Positions 19,206 through 30,087 of a DNA stretch of 64,000 nucleotides are shown piece after piece (position 1 is the first letter of the stretch; every line of letters starts with the position of its first letter). A program made the position numbers and the translations under genes. The notes beneath the pieces were generated by a model. The model was not told where the DNA came from and ran no database searches. It was given only the letters and a program-made list of their open reading frames with translations. The stretch is from Prochlorococcus sp. AG-402-L18 (GTDB lineage Bacteria; Cyanobacteriota; Cyanobacteriia; PCC-6307; Cyanobiaceae), in contig QCIL01000002.1 in NCBI GenBank assembly GCA_003216725.1, positions 1-64,000 on the forward strand, written 5' to 3'.

Positions 19206-20147
19206 ATGATATTTAATAATTTACTAAAGAATTTAATTTATGATCCAGTTCTCTTTTTAGGAATTCTGGTTTTTTATTTATTACTGTTGAATTTTCCAAT
19301 TTCATTGTTCGCATTATTTAATAAGAGAGCCGTATCATATGTAAGGTTTATTTCAATATTAGTAAACCTTTCCATATCATTACAGCTTATTTCAAGATGG
19401 TATATTTCTGATCATTTCCCAATAAGTAATTTATATGAATCACTTTATTTTCTCGTTTGGGGTATTTCTCTTGGCCAACTAATAATTGAGAAGGAATATC
19501 GAACACCAATAATTGCATCGATAGCTACACCTATTGAACTTCTAACTGTTGCATTCGCATGCTTTGTTTTACCAGAAGACCTTAAGTTGTCATCTAGCCT
19601 TGTACCTGCATTAAGATCTAGTTGGTTAATCATGCATGTAAGTGTAGTTATGCTTAGTTATTCTGCACTTATAATAGGTTCTCTTCTTTCCACTTCTGTA
19701 TTGTTTATTAATAAAAGTCAACCCCTTCAAATAAGAAGTAGTTCAACAGGAATAGGAGCTTACAATATATCCAACAATTATCTAAATAATATCAATGAAC
19801 CTATAAAATTTTCTCATTCTGAAGAATTAGATACGCTAAGTTATCGATCTATACTAATAGGTTTTGTTCTTCTAACTCTTGGATTAATTACTGGTGCTAT
19901 TTGGGCTAATGAAGCTTGGGGTACATGGTGGAGTTGGGATCCTAAAGAGACTTGGGCTTTCATTTCTTGGTTATTTTATGCTGCTTACTTACATATGAGA
20001 ATAAGTAAAGGATGGCAGGGGAGAAGGCCAGCAATACTTGCTACAGTTGGTTTTTTTGTAATTCTAATATGTTATTTAGGGGTTAATTTCTTGGGAATAG
20101 GTTTGCACAGCTATGGTTGGATATTTGGCATATTAGGATCTTTTTAG
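19206..20147 (+). CDS. ccsA: Cytochrome c biogenesis protein CcsA
   Basis: A 313-residue multi-span thylakoid protein of the system II heme handling complex (CcsA/ResC). Hydrophobic segments occur about residues 15-38, 45-65, 105-125, 143-165, 220-240, 265-280 and 285-308. The Trp-rich heme signature [18 protein letters not shown] lies at about 239-256, and a conserved His follows in [10 protein letters not shown]. It delivers heme to apo-cytochromes such as cytochrome f and c6. Its partner Ccs1 is not in the window. Confidence 0.93.
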   Translation: MIFNNLLKNLIYDPVLFLGILVFYLLLLNFPISLFALFNKRAVSYVRFISILVNLSISLQLISRWYISDHFPISNLYESLYFLVWGISLGQLIIEKEYRTPIIASIATPIELLTVAFACFVLPEDLKLSSSLVPALRSSWLIMHVSVVMLSYSALIIGSLLSTSVLFINKSQPLQIRSSSTGIGAYNISNNYLNNINEPIKFSHSEELDTLSYRSILIGFVLLTLGLITGAIWANEAWGTWWSWDPKETWAFISWLFYAAYLHMRISKGWQGRRPAILATVGFFVILICYLGVNFLGIGLHSYGWIFGILGSF

Positions 20148-20158
20148 TTCTTGTTTTT

Positions 20159-20914
20159 TTAAGGTTCAGAAATTATATTGCCATTTTGAGCATCCAAGGC
20201 AACAGACCTCAATTCATCACATCCCTCCTTTAATGTTGGATAGGCGAACATTCCGCTGCCGGCAATAAAACAATTTGCGCCTGCTGCAGCACATTGTGAA
20301 ATAGTCCAATTTGCTTTTATGCCTCCATCTACTTCAATATCTACATTCAAATTTTTTTCTAGTATGAATCTCCTTAATTTTCTTATTTTTTCAAGCATTG
20401 TTGGTATATAGGCTTGACCGCCAAATCCTGGATTAACAGTCATTACGAGAACATGGTCAACCATATCCATAATATTTTCAACCATCTCGAATGGTGTATG
20501 AGGATTTAATGCTACTGAAGGTGAGCCTCCAAGATCTCTTATCTTTCCGAGAATTCTATGAAGATGAATATTAGCTTCAGCATGAGCTATTACAACTCCA
20601 GGTTCTTTATTAGGCCCCTTGGTTGCATTTACATAAGATTCGAGCATTGTTTCACAATTATATTGGCTTACCATTAGTTGAGTTTCAAAAGGAACATTGC
20701 AGTATTTTCTACATGCCGCAATCATTTCAGGGCCAAATGTAAGATTTGGAACAAAATTTCCATCCATAACATCAAATTGAATTCGATCAACTCCTGCCTC
20801 TTCAAGTTCTTTTACACAAGAACCCATATTTGCCCAGTCTGCGGGTAGCACGGAGGGGATTATTTGGATAGGTCTATGAACACTAAATGAATTTGTAGAA
20901 TTAGACTCGGTCAT
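20159..20914 (-). CDS. rpe: Ribulose-phosphate 3-epimerase
   Basis: A 251-residue TIM barrel that interconverts ribulose-5-P and xylulose-5-P in the Calvin and pentose-phosphate pathways. The barrel strands show IIPSVLPADWANMG, QFDVMDGNFVPNLTFGP (metal His/Asp region), MTVNPGFGGQAYIPTMLEKI and the phosphate site VDGGIKANW..AGANCFIAGSGMF. An extra N-terminal 15 residues precede the usual family start. It is convergent with ccsA (11 bp apart). Confidence 0.97.
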   Translation of the reverse strand: MTESNSTNSFSVHRPIQIIPSVLPADWANMGSCVKELEEAGVDRIQFDVMDGNFVPNLTFGPEMIAACRKYCNVPFETQLMVSQYNCETMLESYVNATKGPNKEPGVVIAHAEANIHLHRILGKIRDLGGSPSVALNPHTPFEMVENIMDMVDHVLVMTVNPGFGGQAYIPTMLEKIRKLRRFILEKNLNVDIEVDGGIKANWTISQCAAAGANCFIAGSGMFAYPTLKEGCDELRSVALDAQNGNIISEP

Positions 20915-21100
20915 TTAATTTTTAAAAATATTTAATAAAGATACTATATTTAGTTGCTTATTCCTAATTTAAAGTCACGGCCTGATAAAGTATCACCTGA
21001 GAAGAGTTAAAAAAAGCTTTATAGCAAAATAATTCTCATAAAAATGATATTTTATGAGAACATATTTAAATCTCTTAGAAAAAATTCAAAAAATTTAATT

Positions 21101-22102
21101 GTGAATCAAACTTTAATTCAAGAAATTCTCGAAGTAGTCGAGCAAGCCGCAATCGCATCAGCGAAACTTACAGGTCTTGGTAAGAAAGATGAAGCTGATG
21201 CTGCAGCTGTTGAAGCAATGAGATTGCGAATGGGCAAAATTGAAATGAAAGGGAAAATAGTTATAGGAGAAGGTGAACGAGACGAAGCACCAATGCTATA
21301 TATCGGTGAAGAGGTGGGAAGTGGTAATGGCCCAGGTGTAGACTTCGCTGTAGACCCTTGTGAAGGTACTAATCTCTGCGCTAATAATCAAAGGGGATCA
21401 ATGGCAGTCTTAGCAGCCTCAGATACTGGTGGATTATTTAATGCACCTGATTTTTATATGAATAAATTAGCAGCACCTCCTGCTGCAAAAGGGAAAGTTG
21501 ATATTAGAAATTCAGCTACAGAGAATTTAAAAATTTTAAGCGATTGCCTTGATCTTTCAATTAATGAACTTACGGTGGTTGTTATGGATAGAACCAGACA
21601 TAAAGGTTTAATAAAAGAGATTAGAGAATGTGGAGCTAAAGTTCAACCTATTTCTGATGGAGATGTTCAAGCAGCAATTGCATGCGGATTTGCTGGTACT
21701 GGTACTCATTGCTTGATGGGAATTGGAGCAGCGCCAGAAGGTGTTATCTCAGCTGCTGCGATGAGAGCATTAGGAGGTCATTTTCAAGGTCAACTTGTTT
21801 ATGATCCGGCTGTTGCTCAAACTACTGAGTGGGCTGACTATACAAAAGAGGGTAATATTAGACGCTTAAATGAAATGGGAATTACAGATATTGATAAAAT
21901 ATATGAGGCTAATGAACTTGCATCAGGAGATAATGTTGTTTTTGCAGGTAGCGGAATTACTGATGGATTGTTATTTAACGGAGTAAAATTTGAAAGTGAC
22001 TGCATTAGAACAAGTAGTTTAGTAATAAGTACTTTAGATAGCACTGCCCGCTTCACTAATACAGTTCATATAAAAGATGGTGCTAAAAGTATCAGCCTCT
22101 AA
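21101..22102 (+). CDS. glpX: Class II fructose-1,6-/sedoheptulose-1,7-bisphosphatase
   Basis: This enzyme removes the C1 phosphate from FBP and SBP in the Calvin cycle, the bifunctional cyanobacterial form. GTG 21101 gives 333 residues ([20 protein letters not shown]...), the usual length. An in-frame ATG at 21044 would add 19 poorly conserved residues. GlpX motifs are visible: [31 protein letters not shown] and [12 protein letters not shown]. The upstream 186 bp contains the promoter shared divergently with rpe. Confidence 0.96.
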   Translation: MNQTLIQEILEVVEQAAIASAKLTGLGKKDEADAAAVEAMRLRMGKIEMKGKIVIGEGERDEAPMLYIGEEVGSGNGPGVDFAVDPCEGTNLCANNQRGSMAVLAASDTGGLFNAPDFYMNKLAAPPAAKGKVDIRNSATENLKILSDCLDLSINELTVVVMDRTRHKGLIKEIRECGAKVQPISDGDVQAAIACGFAGTGTHCLMGIGAAPEGVISAAAMRALGGHFQGQLVYDPAVAQTTEWADYTKEGNIRRLNEMGITDIDKIYEANELASGDNVVFAGSGITDGLLFNGVKFESDCIRTSSLVISTLDSTARFTNTVHIKDGAKSISL

Positions 22103-22120
22103 TCTCTCTAATTTGATTTC

Positions 22121-23431
22121 ATGCATATTGTTGTCGTCGGACTAAGTCATCGCACGGCACCTGTGGAAGTGCGTGAGAAACTTAGTATTACTGATCAATC
22201 GATTCCAGAGTCACTTAAAACCTTGAAATCTTTTTCTGAGGTTTTAGAGGTTTGTATCTTAAGCACTTGTAATAGATTAGAAATTTATGCTCTTGTGAAG
22301 GATAAAAATATTGGTATTTCATCCATCAAAGAATTTATCGCAAATTATTCCAGATTAGATCTTAAAGAACTTGATCCTCATTTATTCGATTTTAAGCAAG
22401 AGGAGGCTGTTTTACATTTAATGAAGGTATCCGCCGGTTTAGATAGTCTCGTTTTGGGAGAAGGGCAAATTCTCTCACAAGTGAAAAAAATGATGAGATT
22501 AGGTCAAGATAATCAAGCTACGGGTCCAATTCTTAATAGATTATTAAGTCAATCTATTAGTGCAGGTAAAAAAGTTAGATCTGAGACAAATTTAGGCACT
22601 GGTGCTGTATCTATCAGCTCAGCAGCTGTAGAACTTGCTCAATTAAAAATTGGACAAGAAAATGGTATTGATGGTTTTGTTAGCTTGAAATCAGAAAAGG
22701 TTCTTGTCGTTGGTGCAGGGCGCATGAGCAGGCTTTTAATAACTCATTTAAAATCTAAAGGCTGTAATAAGCTAATTCTTGTAAATAGGAATGTTGATAG
22801 AGCATTTAATCTCGCAGGAGATTTCCCCGATATTGAAATTTCTTGTAAGAGTTTTAAAGAGTTGGATCAAAACATCTCAATATCCACTCTCGTTTTCACA
22901 AGTACCGCATCTGAAGAACCAATTATTGATTTGGCAAGAGTTGATAAAATTAATTTAACTAAACATCTTAAATTCATAGATATTGGAGTACCTAGAAATA
23001 TATCTAATGATGTTAAAGAACATGATTTCGTTGAGTCTTTTGATGTTGATGACTTGCAGGAAGTTGTTTCTAGAAATCAAGAATTTAGACAAAAAATAGC
23101 TAAACAAGCAGAATTATTAGTTAAGGAAGAGCGAAGTGTTTTTCTCGAGTGGTGGGCAAGTTTAGAAGCTGTTCCAGTAATTAATAAATTAAGGTCAGAC
23201 TTGGAATTGATAAGAAAAGAAGAATTACAGAAAGCCCTCAGCAGGATGGGACCTGATTTTTCTGCTAGAGAAAGGAAAGTTGTAGATGCTCTCACTAAAG
23301 GAATAATTAATAAAATTCTTCATACGCCAGTAACTAAATTAAGAAGTCCACAGTCAAGAGAAGAAAGACAAGCATCTTTAAAAACAGTTGAAAAATTGTT
23401 TTCTTTGGTTGAAGATGATAAAAATGACTAA
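22121..23431 (+). CDS. hemA: Glutamyl-tRNA reductase
   Basis: The first committed enzyme of C5 tetrapyrrole synthesis: it reduces Glu-tRNA to glutamate-1-semialdehyde for heme, chlorophyll and divinyl-chlorophyll. The 436 residues show GLSHRTAPVEVREKL at the start, the catalytic cysteine in LSTCNRLEIY (about residue 50), HLMKVSAGLDSLVLGEGQIL (about 102) and the NADPH site VVGAGRMSRL. A C-terminal dimerisation helix follows. It begins 19 bp after glpX, which may put it in the same transcript. Confidence 0.97.
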   Translation: MHIVVVGLSHRTAPVEVREKLSITDQSIPESLKTLKSFSEVLEVCILSTCNRLEIYALVKDKNIGISSIKEFIANYSRLDLKELDPHLFDFKQEEAVLHLMKVSAGLDSLVLGEGQILSQVKKMMRLGQDNQATGPILNRLLSQSISAGKKVRSETNLGTGAVSISSAAVELAQLKIGQENGIDGFVSLKSEKVLVVGAGRMSRLLITHLKSKGCNKLILVNRNVDRAFNLAGDFPDIEISCKSFKELDQNISISTLVFTSTASEEPIIDLARVDKINLTKHLKFIDIGVPRNISNDVKEHDFVESFDVDDLQEVVSRNQEFRQKIAKQAELLVKEERSVFLEWWASLEAVPVINKLRSDLELIRKEELQKALSRMGPDFSARERKVVDALTKGIINKILHTPVTKLRSPQSREERQASLKTVEKLFSLVEDDKND

Positions 23432-23559
23432 ATTTTCTGACTTTATATTAAGTTTTTCATGAAATTTATCGTAATACCTTTGTAAACTGACCATTTCCAT
23501 TTTTAAATCTGCACATAATCAGTTACTTTAAATAGTTGTATCTACCTCCATTAGATTGA

Positions 23560-24855
23560 ATGAAGCGTGTGTTGGCAATCATCCTCGGAGGAGGAAAAGG
23601 TTCTAGACTTTACCCCTTAACAAAAATGAGGGCGAAACCTGCTGTTCCATTAGCAGGAAAGTATCGTTTAATTGATATTCCAATTAGTAATTGTATTAAT
23701 TCAGGTATTGAAAAAATGTATGTATTGACTCAGTTCAATAGTGCATCTTTAAACAGACACATAGGAAGAACTTATAATCTTAATGGCCCTTTTGGGCAAG
23801 GATTTGTAGAGGTTTTAGCCGCTCAACAAACTCCTGATAGTCCAAAGTGGTTTGAAGGTACTGCTGATGCAGTAAGAAAATACCAATGGTTATTTCAAGA
23901 ATGGGATGTTGATGAGTATTTGATATTGTCTGGTGATCAACTGTATAGAATGGATTACAGTTTGTTTGTTCAACATCATAGAGATAATGGTGCTGATTTA
24001 ACGGTCGCAGCGCTACCTGTTGATGAAGCTCAAGCAGAAGGATTTGGCCTCATGAGAACAGATGATTTAGGAAATATAAAAGAATTCAGTGAAAAACCTA
24101 CAGGTGAGAAGTTGAAGGCAATGGCGGTAGATACTTCAAAATTCGGATTAACTAAAGAATCTGCTTCGGAAAAGCCTTATCTTGCATCAATGGGTATTTA
24201 TGTTTTCAGTAGAAATACCCTTTTTGATCTTCTAAATAAATTTCCTAGTTATACAGATTTTGGTAAGGACATAATTCCTGAAGCACTTAATAGGGGAGAT
24301 ACTCTTAAAAGTTATGTATTCGATGATTATTGGGAAGACATCGGAACAATTGGCGCATTCTTTGAGTCAAACCTTGCATTAACTGAGCAACCAAAACCTC
24401 CATTTAGTTTTTATGATGAAAAATTTCCAATTTATACAAGACCTAGATTTCTCCCTCCTTCTAAGCTTGTAGATGCTCAAATTACTGATTCAATTGTCTG
24501 TGAAGGTACAATTTTGAAGTCATGCAGTATTTTGCACTGTGTTTTAGGTGTTAGAAGCAGGATTGAAAGTGATTCGGTTCTTGAGGACACTCTTGTTATG
24601 GGTGCCGATTTCTTTGAATCTCCTGAAGAAAGGATTGAATTAAGAAAAGGAGGGGGAACACCTCTTGGAGTAGGTGAAGGAACTACTGTTAAAAGAGCAA
24701 TTCTTGATAAGAATACAAGGATTGGTGATAATGTAGTCATCATTAATAAAGATCGAGTAGAAGAGGCAGATAAGCCAGAATTAGGCTTCTATATAAGAAA
24801 TGGAATTGTTGTAGTAGTTAAAAATGCAACTATTGCGAACGGAACTGTTATTTAA
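23560..24855 (+). CDS. glgC: Glucose-1-phosphate adenylyltransferase
   Basis: This enzyme makes ADP-glucose for glycogen, the day-time carbon store. The 431 residues hold the nucleotide loop [20 protein letters not shown], the motif [15 protein letters not shown], the G1P-site VEEKPT-like FSEKPTGEK and the [15 protein letters not shown] segment. A C-terminal left-handed beta helix (about 300-431) follows, ending with [18 protein letters not shown]. The length and end match the 3-PGA-regulated cyanobacterial/plant-type enzyme. It is followed by gnd and pgl. Confidence 0.97.
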   Translation: MKRVLAIILGGGKGSRLYPLTKMRAKPAVPLAGKYRLIDIPISNCINSGIEKMYVLTQFNSASLNRHIGRTYNLNGPFGQGFVEVLAAQQTPDSPKWFEGTADAVRKYQWLFQEWDVDEYLILSGDQLYRMDYSLFVQHHRDNGADLTVAALPVDEAQAEGFGLMRTDDLGNIKEFSEKPTGEKLKAMAVDTSKFGLTKESASEKPYLASMGIYVFSRNTLFDLLNKFPSYTDFGKDIIPEALNRGDTLKSYVFDDYWEDIGTIGAFFESNLALTEQPKPPFSFYDEKFPIYTRPRFLPPSKLVDAQITDSIVCEGTILKSCSILHCVLGVRSRIESDSVLEDTLVMGADFFESPEERIELRKGGGTPLGVGEGTTVKRAILDKNTRIGDNVVIINKDRVEEADKPELGFYIRNGIVVVVKNATIANGTVI

Positions 24856-24950
24856 ATCTTTTCGATCATTTTTCGCTGACATAAGTATTTTTTTTGAGCA
24901 ATTTTGTTGAGTTGCAGGCAAACTATATTTATTGAGTTTATTAATTTTTT

Positions 24951-26369
24951 ATGTCCAAGGCACATTTTGGTTTAATAGGTCTTGGTGTTATGGGCGAAAA
25001 TTTAGTTCTTAACGCAGAGAGGAATGGATTTTCTAGTGTAGTTTTTAATAGAACTTACTCAAAAACTGAAGAATTTTTACAAGGTAGGGGCCTTGGGAAG
25101 AATATAGAGGGAGCTGAAACTCTACAAGAATTTGTTAATAAGCTAGAAAGACCTAGAAGAATTCTTATGATGGTAAAAGCTGGACCCGCAACAGATGCTG
25201 TAATAGACAATATTTCTGGATACCTCGAGGAAGGAGATTTATTAATAGATGGCGGTAATTCTCAATTTAAAGATACAGAAAGAAGGGTAAATACTCTTGA
25301 AAGTAAAAGTTTTGGATATATTGGAATGGGGGTCTCAGGTGGTGCTAAAGGAGCTCTAGAAGGGCCAAGTATGATGCCAGGCGGTACTAAGGCTTCATAT
25401 GATGCAATAGAAAGTTTATTAACTAAGATGGCTGCGAAGGTTGAAGACGGACCGTGTGTTGCATATGTCGGACCAGGAGGCTCAGGTCATTTTGTAAAAA
25501 CTGTTCATAACGGAATTGAATATGGAATTGAACAAATACTCGCTGAAGCTTATGACCTTATGAAGAGAGTCAAAGGTATGAATGGACAGCAGATGGCAGA
25601 GGTATTTGGTATTTGGAATAATACTGATGAATTAGCTTCTTATCTTGTTGAAATTACAGAGATTTGTTTAGATACAAAAGATGAGATAACTGGAGACGAT
25701 ATTGTTGAGAAAATATTAGATAAGGCTGGCCAAAAAGGTACTGGGTTATGGACTGTTGTGAGTGCTTTAGAACTTGGAGTATCAGTCCCAACTATTTATG
25801 CATCTTTAAATGCAAGAGTTATGAGTTCTTTAAAAGATCAACGCAGTGAGATTGAAAAAACTATTCCATTTAAAGAGATAGAGGATTTTGATTTAGGAAA
25901 TATATCAGATGGAATGAAACCTTTATTTGATGCTGTAGTCCTTGCCACAATAGCTAGCTATGCCCAAGGTATGGATATTTTAAGAGAAGCATCCTCAGTA
26001 TATAATTATGGTTTGAATATGCCGTCGATTGCTCAAATATGGAAAGGGGGTTGCATAATTAGATCAAAATTATTAAGCAAAATTCAAGACGCTTATAACA
26101 AAGACCCTAATCTAAAAAATTTAATCTTTGATGATTGGTTCAATAATGAAATTGCAACAAGGTTAGATAACTTGGCAAATGTAGTTTCTCTATCTACAAA
26201 ATCTGGTATTCCAGTTCCTTGTTTATCTAGTACTTTAGATTATCTGAATAGTTACAGAACAAATAGACTCCCTCAGAACCTAGTTCAGGCTATGAGAGAT
26301 TGTTTTGGTTCTCATACTTATGAAAGAATTGATAAGGAAGGTAGTTTTCATACTGAATGGATGAAATGA
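24951..26369 (+). CDS. gnd: 6-phosphogluconate dehydrogenase (decarboxylating)
   Basis: The oxidative pentose-phosphate enzyme converting 6-phosphogluconate to ribulose-5-P, CO2 and NADPH, important in the dark. The 472 residues show the NADP fold GLGVMGENLVLNAERNGF, LLIDGGNSQFKDT, MGVSGGAKGALEGPSMMPGG and GPGGSGHFVKTVHNGIEYG. The C-terminus (SFHTEWMK) overlaps the pgl start by 13 bp, so the two enzymes are translationally linked. Confidence 0.98.
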   Translation: MSKAHFGLIGLGVMGENLVLNAERNGFSSVVFNRTYSKTEEFLQGRGLGKNIEGAETLQEFVNKLERPRRILMMVKAGPATDAVIDNISGYLEEGDLLIDGGNSQFKDTERRVNTLESKSFGYIGMGVSGGAKGALEGPSMMPGGTKASYDAIESLLTKMAAKVEDGPCVAYVGPGGSGHFVKTVHNGIEYGIEQILAEAYDLMKRVKGMNGQQMAEVFGIWNNTDELASYLVEITEICLDTKDEITGDDIVEKILDKAGQKGTGLWTVVSALELGVSVPTIYASLNARVMSSLKDQRSEIEKTIPFKEIEDFDLGNISDGMKPLFDAVVLATIASYAQGMDILREASSVYNYGLNMPSIAQIWKGGCIIRSKLLSKIQDAYNKDPNLKNLIFDDWFNNEIATRLDNLANVVSLSTKSGIPVPCLSSTLDYLNSYRTNRLPQNLVQAMRDCFGSHTYERIDKEGSFHTEWMK

Positions 26370-27094
26370 TTGAAAAGGTTAAAAATGGATATAATCTTAA
26401 AATTTATAAAGACAAGTTAGAACTTTCATCAGCAGTTTTTAAGCTTATAGAAAGTCAAATTATTCATACTTTAAAAAACAAAAACAGATTCAAATTTTGT
26501 GTAAGTGGAGGTTCAACCCCTAAATCTGTTTATCAGCTTTTATCTAATAGCGATCTTCGATGGGAAATGGTGGATGTCTTTTTAGGAGATGAAAGATGTG
26601 TAGATCCAAATTCAGAATTAAGTAACTCGTTAATGTTGAAAAATTCTTTGTTAACTAATTTTGGATCTAAAGCTTATTTTTATGAAATTTTCAATGATTT
26701 AAACGCTGATGATGAAGCTATAAAAAAACATTTTATTTCTAAATTATTTGAAAAATGCGGATCAAACCCTCCCTCTTTTGATTTAACTTTATTAGGTCTT
26801 GGAGACGATGGCCATACAGCTTCACTATTTCCTTATCAAAAAAACAATAATGTAGATGATTTTGTGATTTTTAATGAAGGCAAAGGTTTAAAAAGAATTT
26901 CATTAACGCCAAAGGTCCTTTCAGCCTCATCAAAGATAGTATTTTTGGTTAGTGGAGCCAATAAAAGAATTGCTCTTGAGAGGTTATTAGATGAAAAAGA
27001 GCCACCAGATAGAACACCATCAAAATTAATAAAATCTATTAATCAAATTTCAATATTTTGTGATCAGGATTCAGCAAAAGAATTAGAAATTTAG
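26357..27094 (+). CDS. pgl: 6-phosphogluconolactonase
   Basis: This enzyme hydrolyses 6-phosphogluconolactone, the step before gnd. The 245 residues carry CVSGGSTPKSVYQLL (about 50), FLGDERCVDP (about 75), LLGLGDDGHTASLFP (about 148) and the C-terminal FLVSGANKR. The start is either ATG 26357, which overlaps gnd, or the in-frame ATG 26366; both are plausible. Linkage with gnd and glgC groups glycogen breakdown with the oxidative branch. Older annotations call this family devB, which is unrelated to the exporter at the left edge. Confidence 0.95.
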   Translation: MDEMIEKVKNGYNLKIYKDKLELSSAVFKLIESQIIHTLKNKNRFKFCVSGGSTPKSVYQLLSNSDLRWEMVDVFLGDERCVDPNSELSNSLMLKNSLLTNFGSKAYFYEIFNDLNADDEAIKKHFISKLFEKCGSNPPSFDLTLLGLGDDGHTASLFPYQKNNNVDDFVIFNEGKGLKRISLTPKVLSASSKIVFLVSGANKRIALERLLDEKEPPDRTPSKLIKSINQISIFCDQDSAKELEI

Positions 27095-27124
27095 TTAAAG
27101 TCTATTAATAATTCAAATTATTTA

Positions 27125-27673
27125 ATGAGTAAGAAAAAATTTTTATTCCAGAAAAAGGAGTTCGATGGTTGGGAAACATTAAATGATACTGTTATGGGCG
27201 GATCAAGTTCAGCTTTTTGTGAAATTTCAAATTCTGGTTTGATATTAAAGGGTAATATTGTCGAGAAAGCAGGAGGATTTGTTAGTTGTAGATCATCTAT
27301 ATATAAACCTTATTTAGATGTATCTGAGTATTCATCCTTTGAATTAAATATTGATGGACAAGGAAGAACTTTTAAATTTGCTGTTGCTTGTGAAGATGAC
27401 CTACTAGGACTAACCGAATTTATTCCGGGTGGACTTAGATGGATTAAATCATTCCCAACAAAAAAATTCGGCACAACAAATGTTCAAATTCCTTTAAGTG
27501 AGCTAAAACCTTCAGTAAGAGCTAATAAAGTACGTTTCCCATTTAAATTCAAGCCATCTAAAATTAAAAGATTGCAACTACTACACTCTAAATTCGGTGA
27601 TGATGGATTACTTAATAATGAGTTTAAACAGGGTTCAATAAAAGTTTTAATTAAATCAATAAGTGTTATTTGA
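27125..27673 (+). CDS. CIA30 (complex I intermediate-associated) family protein
   Basis: A 182-residue beta-sandwich protein. The N-terminal WETLNDTVMGGSSSAF and the GFVSCRSS motif are typical of the CIA30/NDUFAF1-like family found in many cyanobacteria. In mitochondria the family helps assemble complex I; in cyanobacteria the role is not settled, and an NDH-1 or redox assembly function is only a suggestion. It starts 30 bp after pgl and overlaps the next gene by 11 bp. Confidence 0.82.
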   Translation: MSKKKFLFQKKEFDGWETLNDTVMGGSSSAFCEISNSGLILKGNIVEKAGGFVSCRSSIYKPYLDVSEYSSFELNIDGQGRTFKFAVACEDDLLGLTEFIPGGLRWIKSFPTKKFGTTNVQIPLSELKPSVRANKVRFPFKFKPSKIKRLQLLHSKFGDDGLLNNEFKQGSIKVLIKSISVI

Positions 27674-28049
27674 AAATCCACCTAATAATATAGAGAGCTT
27701 AATCGCTAAGTCGGCAGATTTAACAAATAAACCTTTTGTTCATTCTGTCGTAAAAATAAATGGTGAATACGAATTCGAAGAAGAAGATATTGATTTAACA
27801 GTTAATATCTTATGTCGAGATAAAGAAGGTAAAAGAATAGAAATTTATGATCTTGAATTAGAACTTTTTAAATCAAATAAAGAGTTGGTTTTAGTAATCT
27901 CTAAGCTTAATTTCCCTGATGAACCTATATTATGGTGTGGAGTTAAAACATTATGGATGGATAGCAATAATGGGAAAAAATGCAACTCACCAAAATACAG
28001 CGCTAGATTGGAAAATTTAGCAAATAGGATAAAAAGTTTTATTGATTAA
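27663..28049 (+). CDS. Conserved-looking hypothetical protein, 128 aa
   Basis: GTG 27663 starts a 128-residue acidic protein, overlapping the CIA30 gene by 11 bp, which suggests coupled translation. Alternating hydrophobic and charged segments (LTVNILCRDKEG, LELELFKSNKELVLVISKL) suggest a beta-rich fold, with a Trp-containing patch ILWCGVKTLWMD. No signal peptide or membrane span is visible and the family is not recognised. Its 3' end lies 21 bp from that of ilvD on the other strand. Confidence 0.7.
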   Translation: MLFENPPNNIESLIAKSADLTNKPFVHSVVKINGEYEFEEEDIDLTVNILCRDKEGKRIEIYDLELELFKSNKELVLVISKLNFPDEPILWCGVKTLWMDSNNGKKCNSPKYSARLENLANRIKSFID

Positions 28050-28070
28050 GAAAATAAACCTTGAGTTGAT

Positions 28071-29744
28071 TTATAAATCAGTAACAGCCCCTAAACTTGA
28101 TGTGCTTACGATTCTCGAATATTTTGAAAGAATTCCTCTTTTGTATTTTTGTATAGGTTTCACCCAATCTTTTTTCCTTTTTTCTAATTCTTCGTCAGAT
28201 AAATCAACTTCAATTAGTTGTTTTACAGCATCTACTGTAATTAAATCACCTTGTTTTATTAGAGCAATATTTCCGCCAACAGCAGCCTCTGGAGCTATGT
28301 GACCCACAACAAGACCATAGGTCCCACCGCTAAATCTGCCATCGGTAATTAAAGCCACCTTCTCTCCAAGGCCTTGACCAACAATCGCAGATGTTGGAGC
28401 TAACATCTCTCTCATGCCTGGACCTCCTACAGGCCCTTCGTTTCTAATAACGACAACATCACCAGCTTTGATATCGTTATTTAATATCGATTTTAAACAA
28501 TCCTCTTCACTTTCAAAAATCTTTGCTGGACCTGTTAATACAGGGTTTTTTACTCCGCTAATTTTGGCTACAGAACCTTCGCTCGCCAAGTTACCTTTTA
28601 ATATCGCTAGATGTCCTTTTTTATAAAGAGGGTCATCTATGTCTCTTATGACATTTTGATTTGTTGGAGGCTTATCTGGAATATTATGTAAGTATTCTGA
28701 GATGGTTTTGCCTTCAATGTTTTTGCAATCGCCATGAATTAATCCTGCATTCAAAAGTATTTTCATTACTTGTGGAATTCCACCTGCTTTGTGAAGATCC
28801 ACCGTCACATATTTACCACTCGGCTTAAGGTCACAGATAACGGGTACTTTTTGCCTGATTCTCTCAAAATCATTAATGTTGATATCTATTCCTGCAGTAT
28901 TCGCAATGGCTAAGATGTGCAATACCGCATTTGTTGATCCGCCAATTGCCATAATTACTGATATTGCATTTTCAAATGCTTTCTTAGTCATTAGGTCTAG
29001 AGGTCTTATGTCTTTTTCTATTGCAGAGACTAATATCTCAGCACTTTTATCTGCACTTAGTTCTTTTTCAAGATCTTCAGCAGCCATTGTGGAACTGTGA
29101 GGAAGACTAAACCCTAATACTTCAATAACCGCAGACATTGTATTAGCTGTAAACATTCCTCCACAGCTACCAGCTCCAGGAATACAATTTTTCTCAACTT
29201 GGATTAGCCTTTCTTCATTAATTTTGCCTGATGTTAATTGTCCAACAGCTTCAAATGCACTAACAACAGTAAGATCTTCTCCATGCAATTTCCCAGGCTT
29301 TATTGTCCCTCCATAAATAAAAATTGAGGGAATATTCATTCTTGCAATAGCAATCATGGCACCGGGCATATTTTTATCACATCCACCTATAGCAAGTACT
29401 CCATCCATACTCTGAGCATTGCATGCTGTTTCAATTGAATCAGCAATAACTTCTCTTGAAACTAGGGAATATTTCATGCCCTCTGTTCCCATAGAAATTC
29501 CATCACTTACTGTTATAGTCCCAAACATCTGAGGCATCCCACCTGATCTTTTTATTGATTCTTCAGCCTTTAGAGCTAACTTATTTAAACCCATATTGCA
29601 TGGTGTTATGGTGCTGTATCCATTTGCAACTCCAATAATAGGTTTATTAAAATCTTCATCATTAAATCCAACAGCTCTTAACATCGATCTGTTAGGGGAT
29701 CTTTGCACACCTTGGGTTATTGCAGATGATCTGAGTTTATTCAT
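28071..29744 (-). CDS. ilvD: Dihydroxy-acid dehydratase
   Basis: An Fe-S enzyme of valine, leucine and isoleucine synthesis (557 residues). Cluster and Mg2+ sites are visible: [31 protein letters not shown] (about 120) and [14 protein letters not shown] (about 190). The substrate site [20 protein letters not shown] follows near 470. The length and motifs match the standard bacterial [2Fe-2S]/[4Fe-4S] IlvD family. Leftward; a small membrane protein gene lies 23 bp upstream. Confidence 0.97.
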   Translation of the reverse strand: MNKLRSSAITQGVQRSPNRSMLRAVGFNDEDFNKPIIGVANGYSTITPCNMGLNKLALKAEESIKRSGGMPQMFGTITVSDGISMGTEGMKYSLVSREVIADSIETACNAQSMDGVLAIGGCDKNMPGAMIAIARMNIPSIFIYGGTIKPGKLHGEDLTVVSAFEAVGQLTSGKINEERLIQVEKNCIPGAGSCGGMFTANTMSAVIEVLGFSLPHSSTMAAEDLEKELSADKSAEILVSAIEKDIRPLDLMTKKAFENAISVIMAIGGSTNAVLHILAIANTAGIDININDFERIRQKVPVICDLKPSGKYVTVDLHKAGGIPQVMKILLNAGLIHGDCKNIEGKTISEYLHNIPDKPPTNQNVIRDIDDPLYKKGHLAILKGNLASEGSVAKISGVKNPVLTGPAKIFESEEDCLKSILNNDIKAGDVVVIRNEGPVGGPGMREMLAPTSAIVGQGLGEKVALITDGRFSGGTYGLVVGHIAPEAAVGGNIALIKQGDLITVDAVKQLIEVDLSDEELEKRKKDWVKPIQKYKRGILSKYSRIVSTSSLGAVTDL

Positions 29745-29767
29745 ATTATTTGAGAACCTTTTTTATT

Positions 29768-30058
29768 CTATTGCCCCAACTCTTCAAGTTGCTTCCTCAC
29801 ATCAGCAATTGCAGAATTAAGTTGCTCAACTTTTTTCTCCAGATTCTCTCCCTCAACTTCATTTATATTTTCATTTGAATCAATTGCTTCAGAGCCGTCT
29901 TGAATTCTGGAGGAATACATCATTGCTTTTTGTTTTTTTTCCTCCTTTCTTTTGTCTGCTTCGGATATTAACCACCAGGCTAGACCTGCAGCTCCAATAA
30001 AAGCACCGCTTATTAATGATAAAAGATTATTTGAAGACGAATCTCTGTATTCAGACAT
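29768..30058 (-). CDS. Small membrane protein with C-terminal coiled coil
   Basis: A 96-residue protein. One membrane span (about 13-30, LLSLISGAFIGAAGLAWWLI) is followed by Lys/Glu-rich sequence and a predicted coiled coil (about 65-94: EGENLEKKVEQLNSAIADV). This plan resembles small cyanobacterial membrane proteins of unknown function. It lies between the Upp-like gene and ilvD on the same strand. Confidence 0.72.
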   Translation of the reverse strand: MSEYRDSSSNNLLSLISGAFIGAAGLAWWLISEADKRKEEKKQKAMMYSSRIQDGSEAIDSNENINEVEGENLEKKVEQLNSAIADVRKQLEELGQ

Positions 30059-30087
30059 TGGTAAAATATTTACTCCTATATTATATA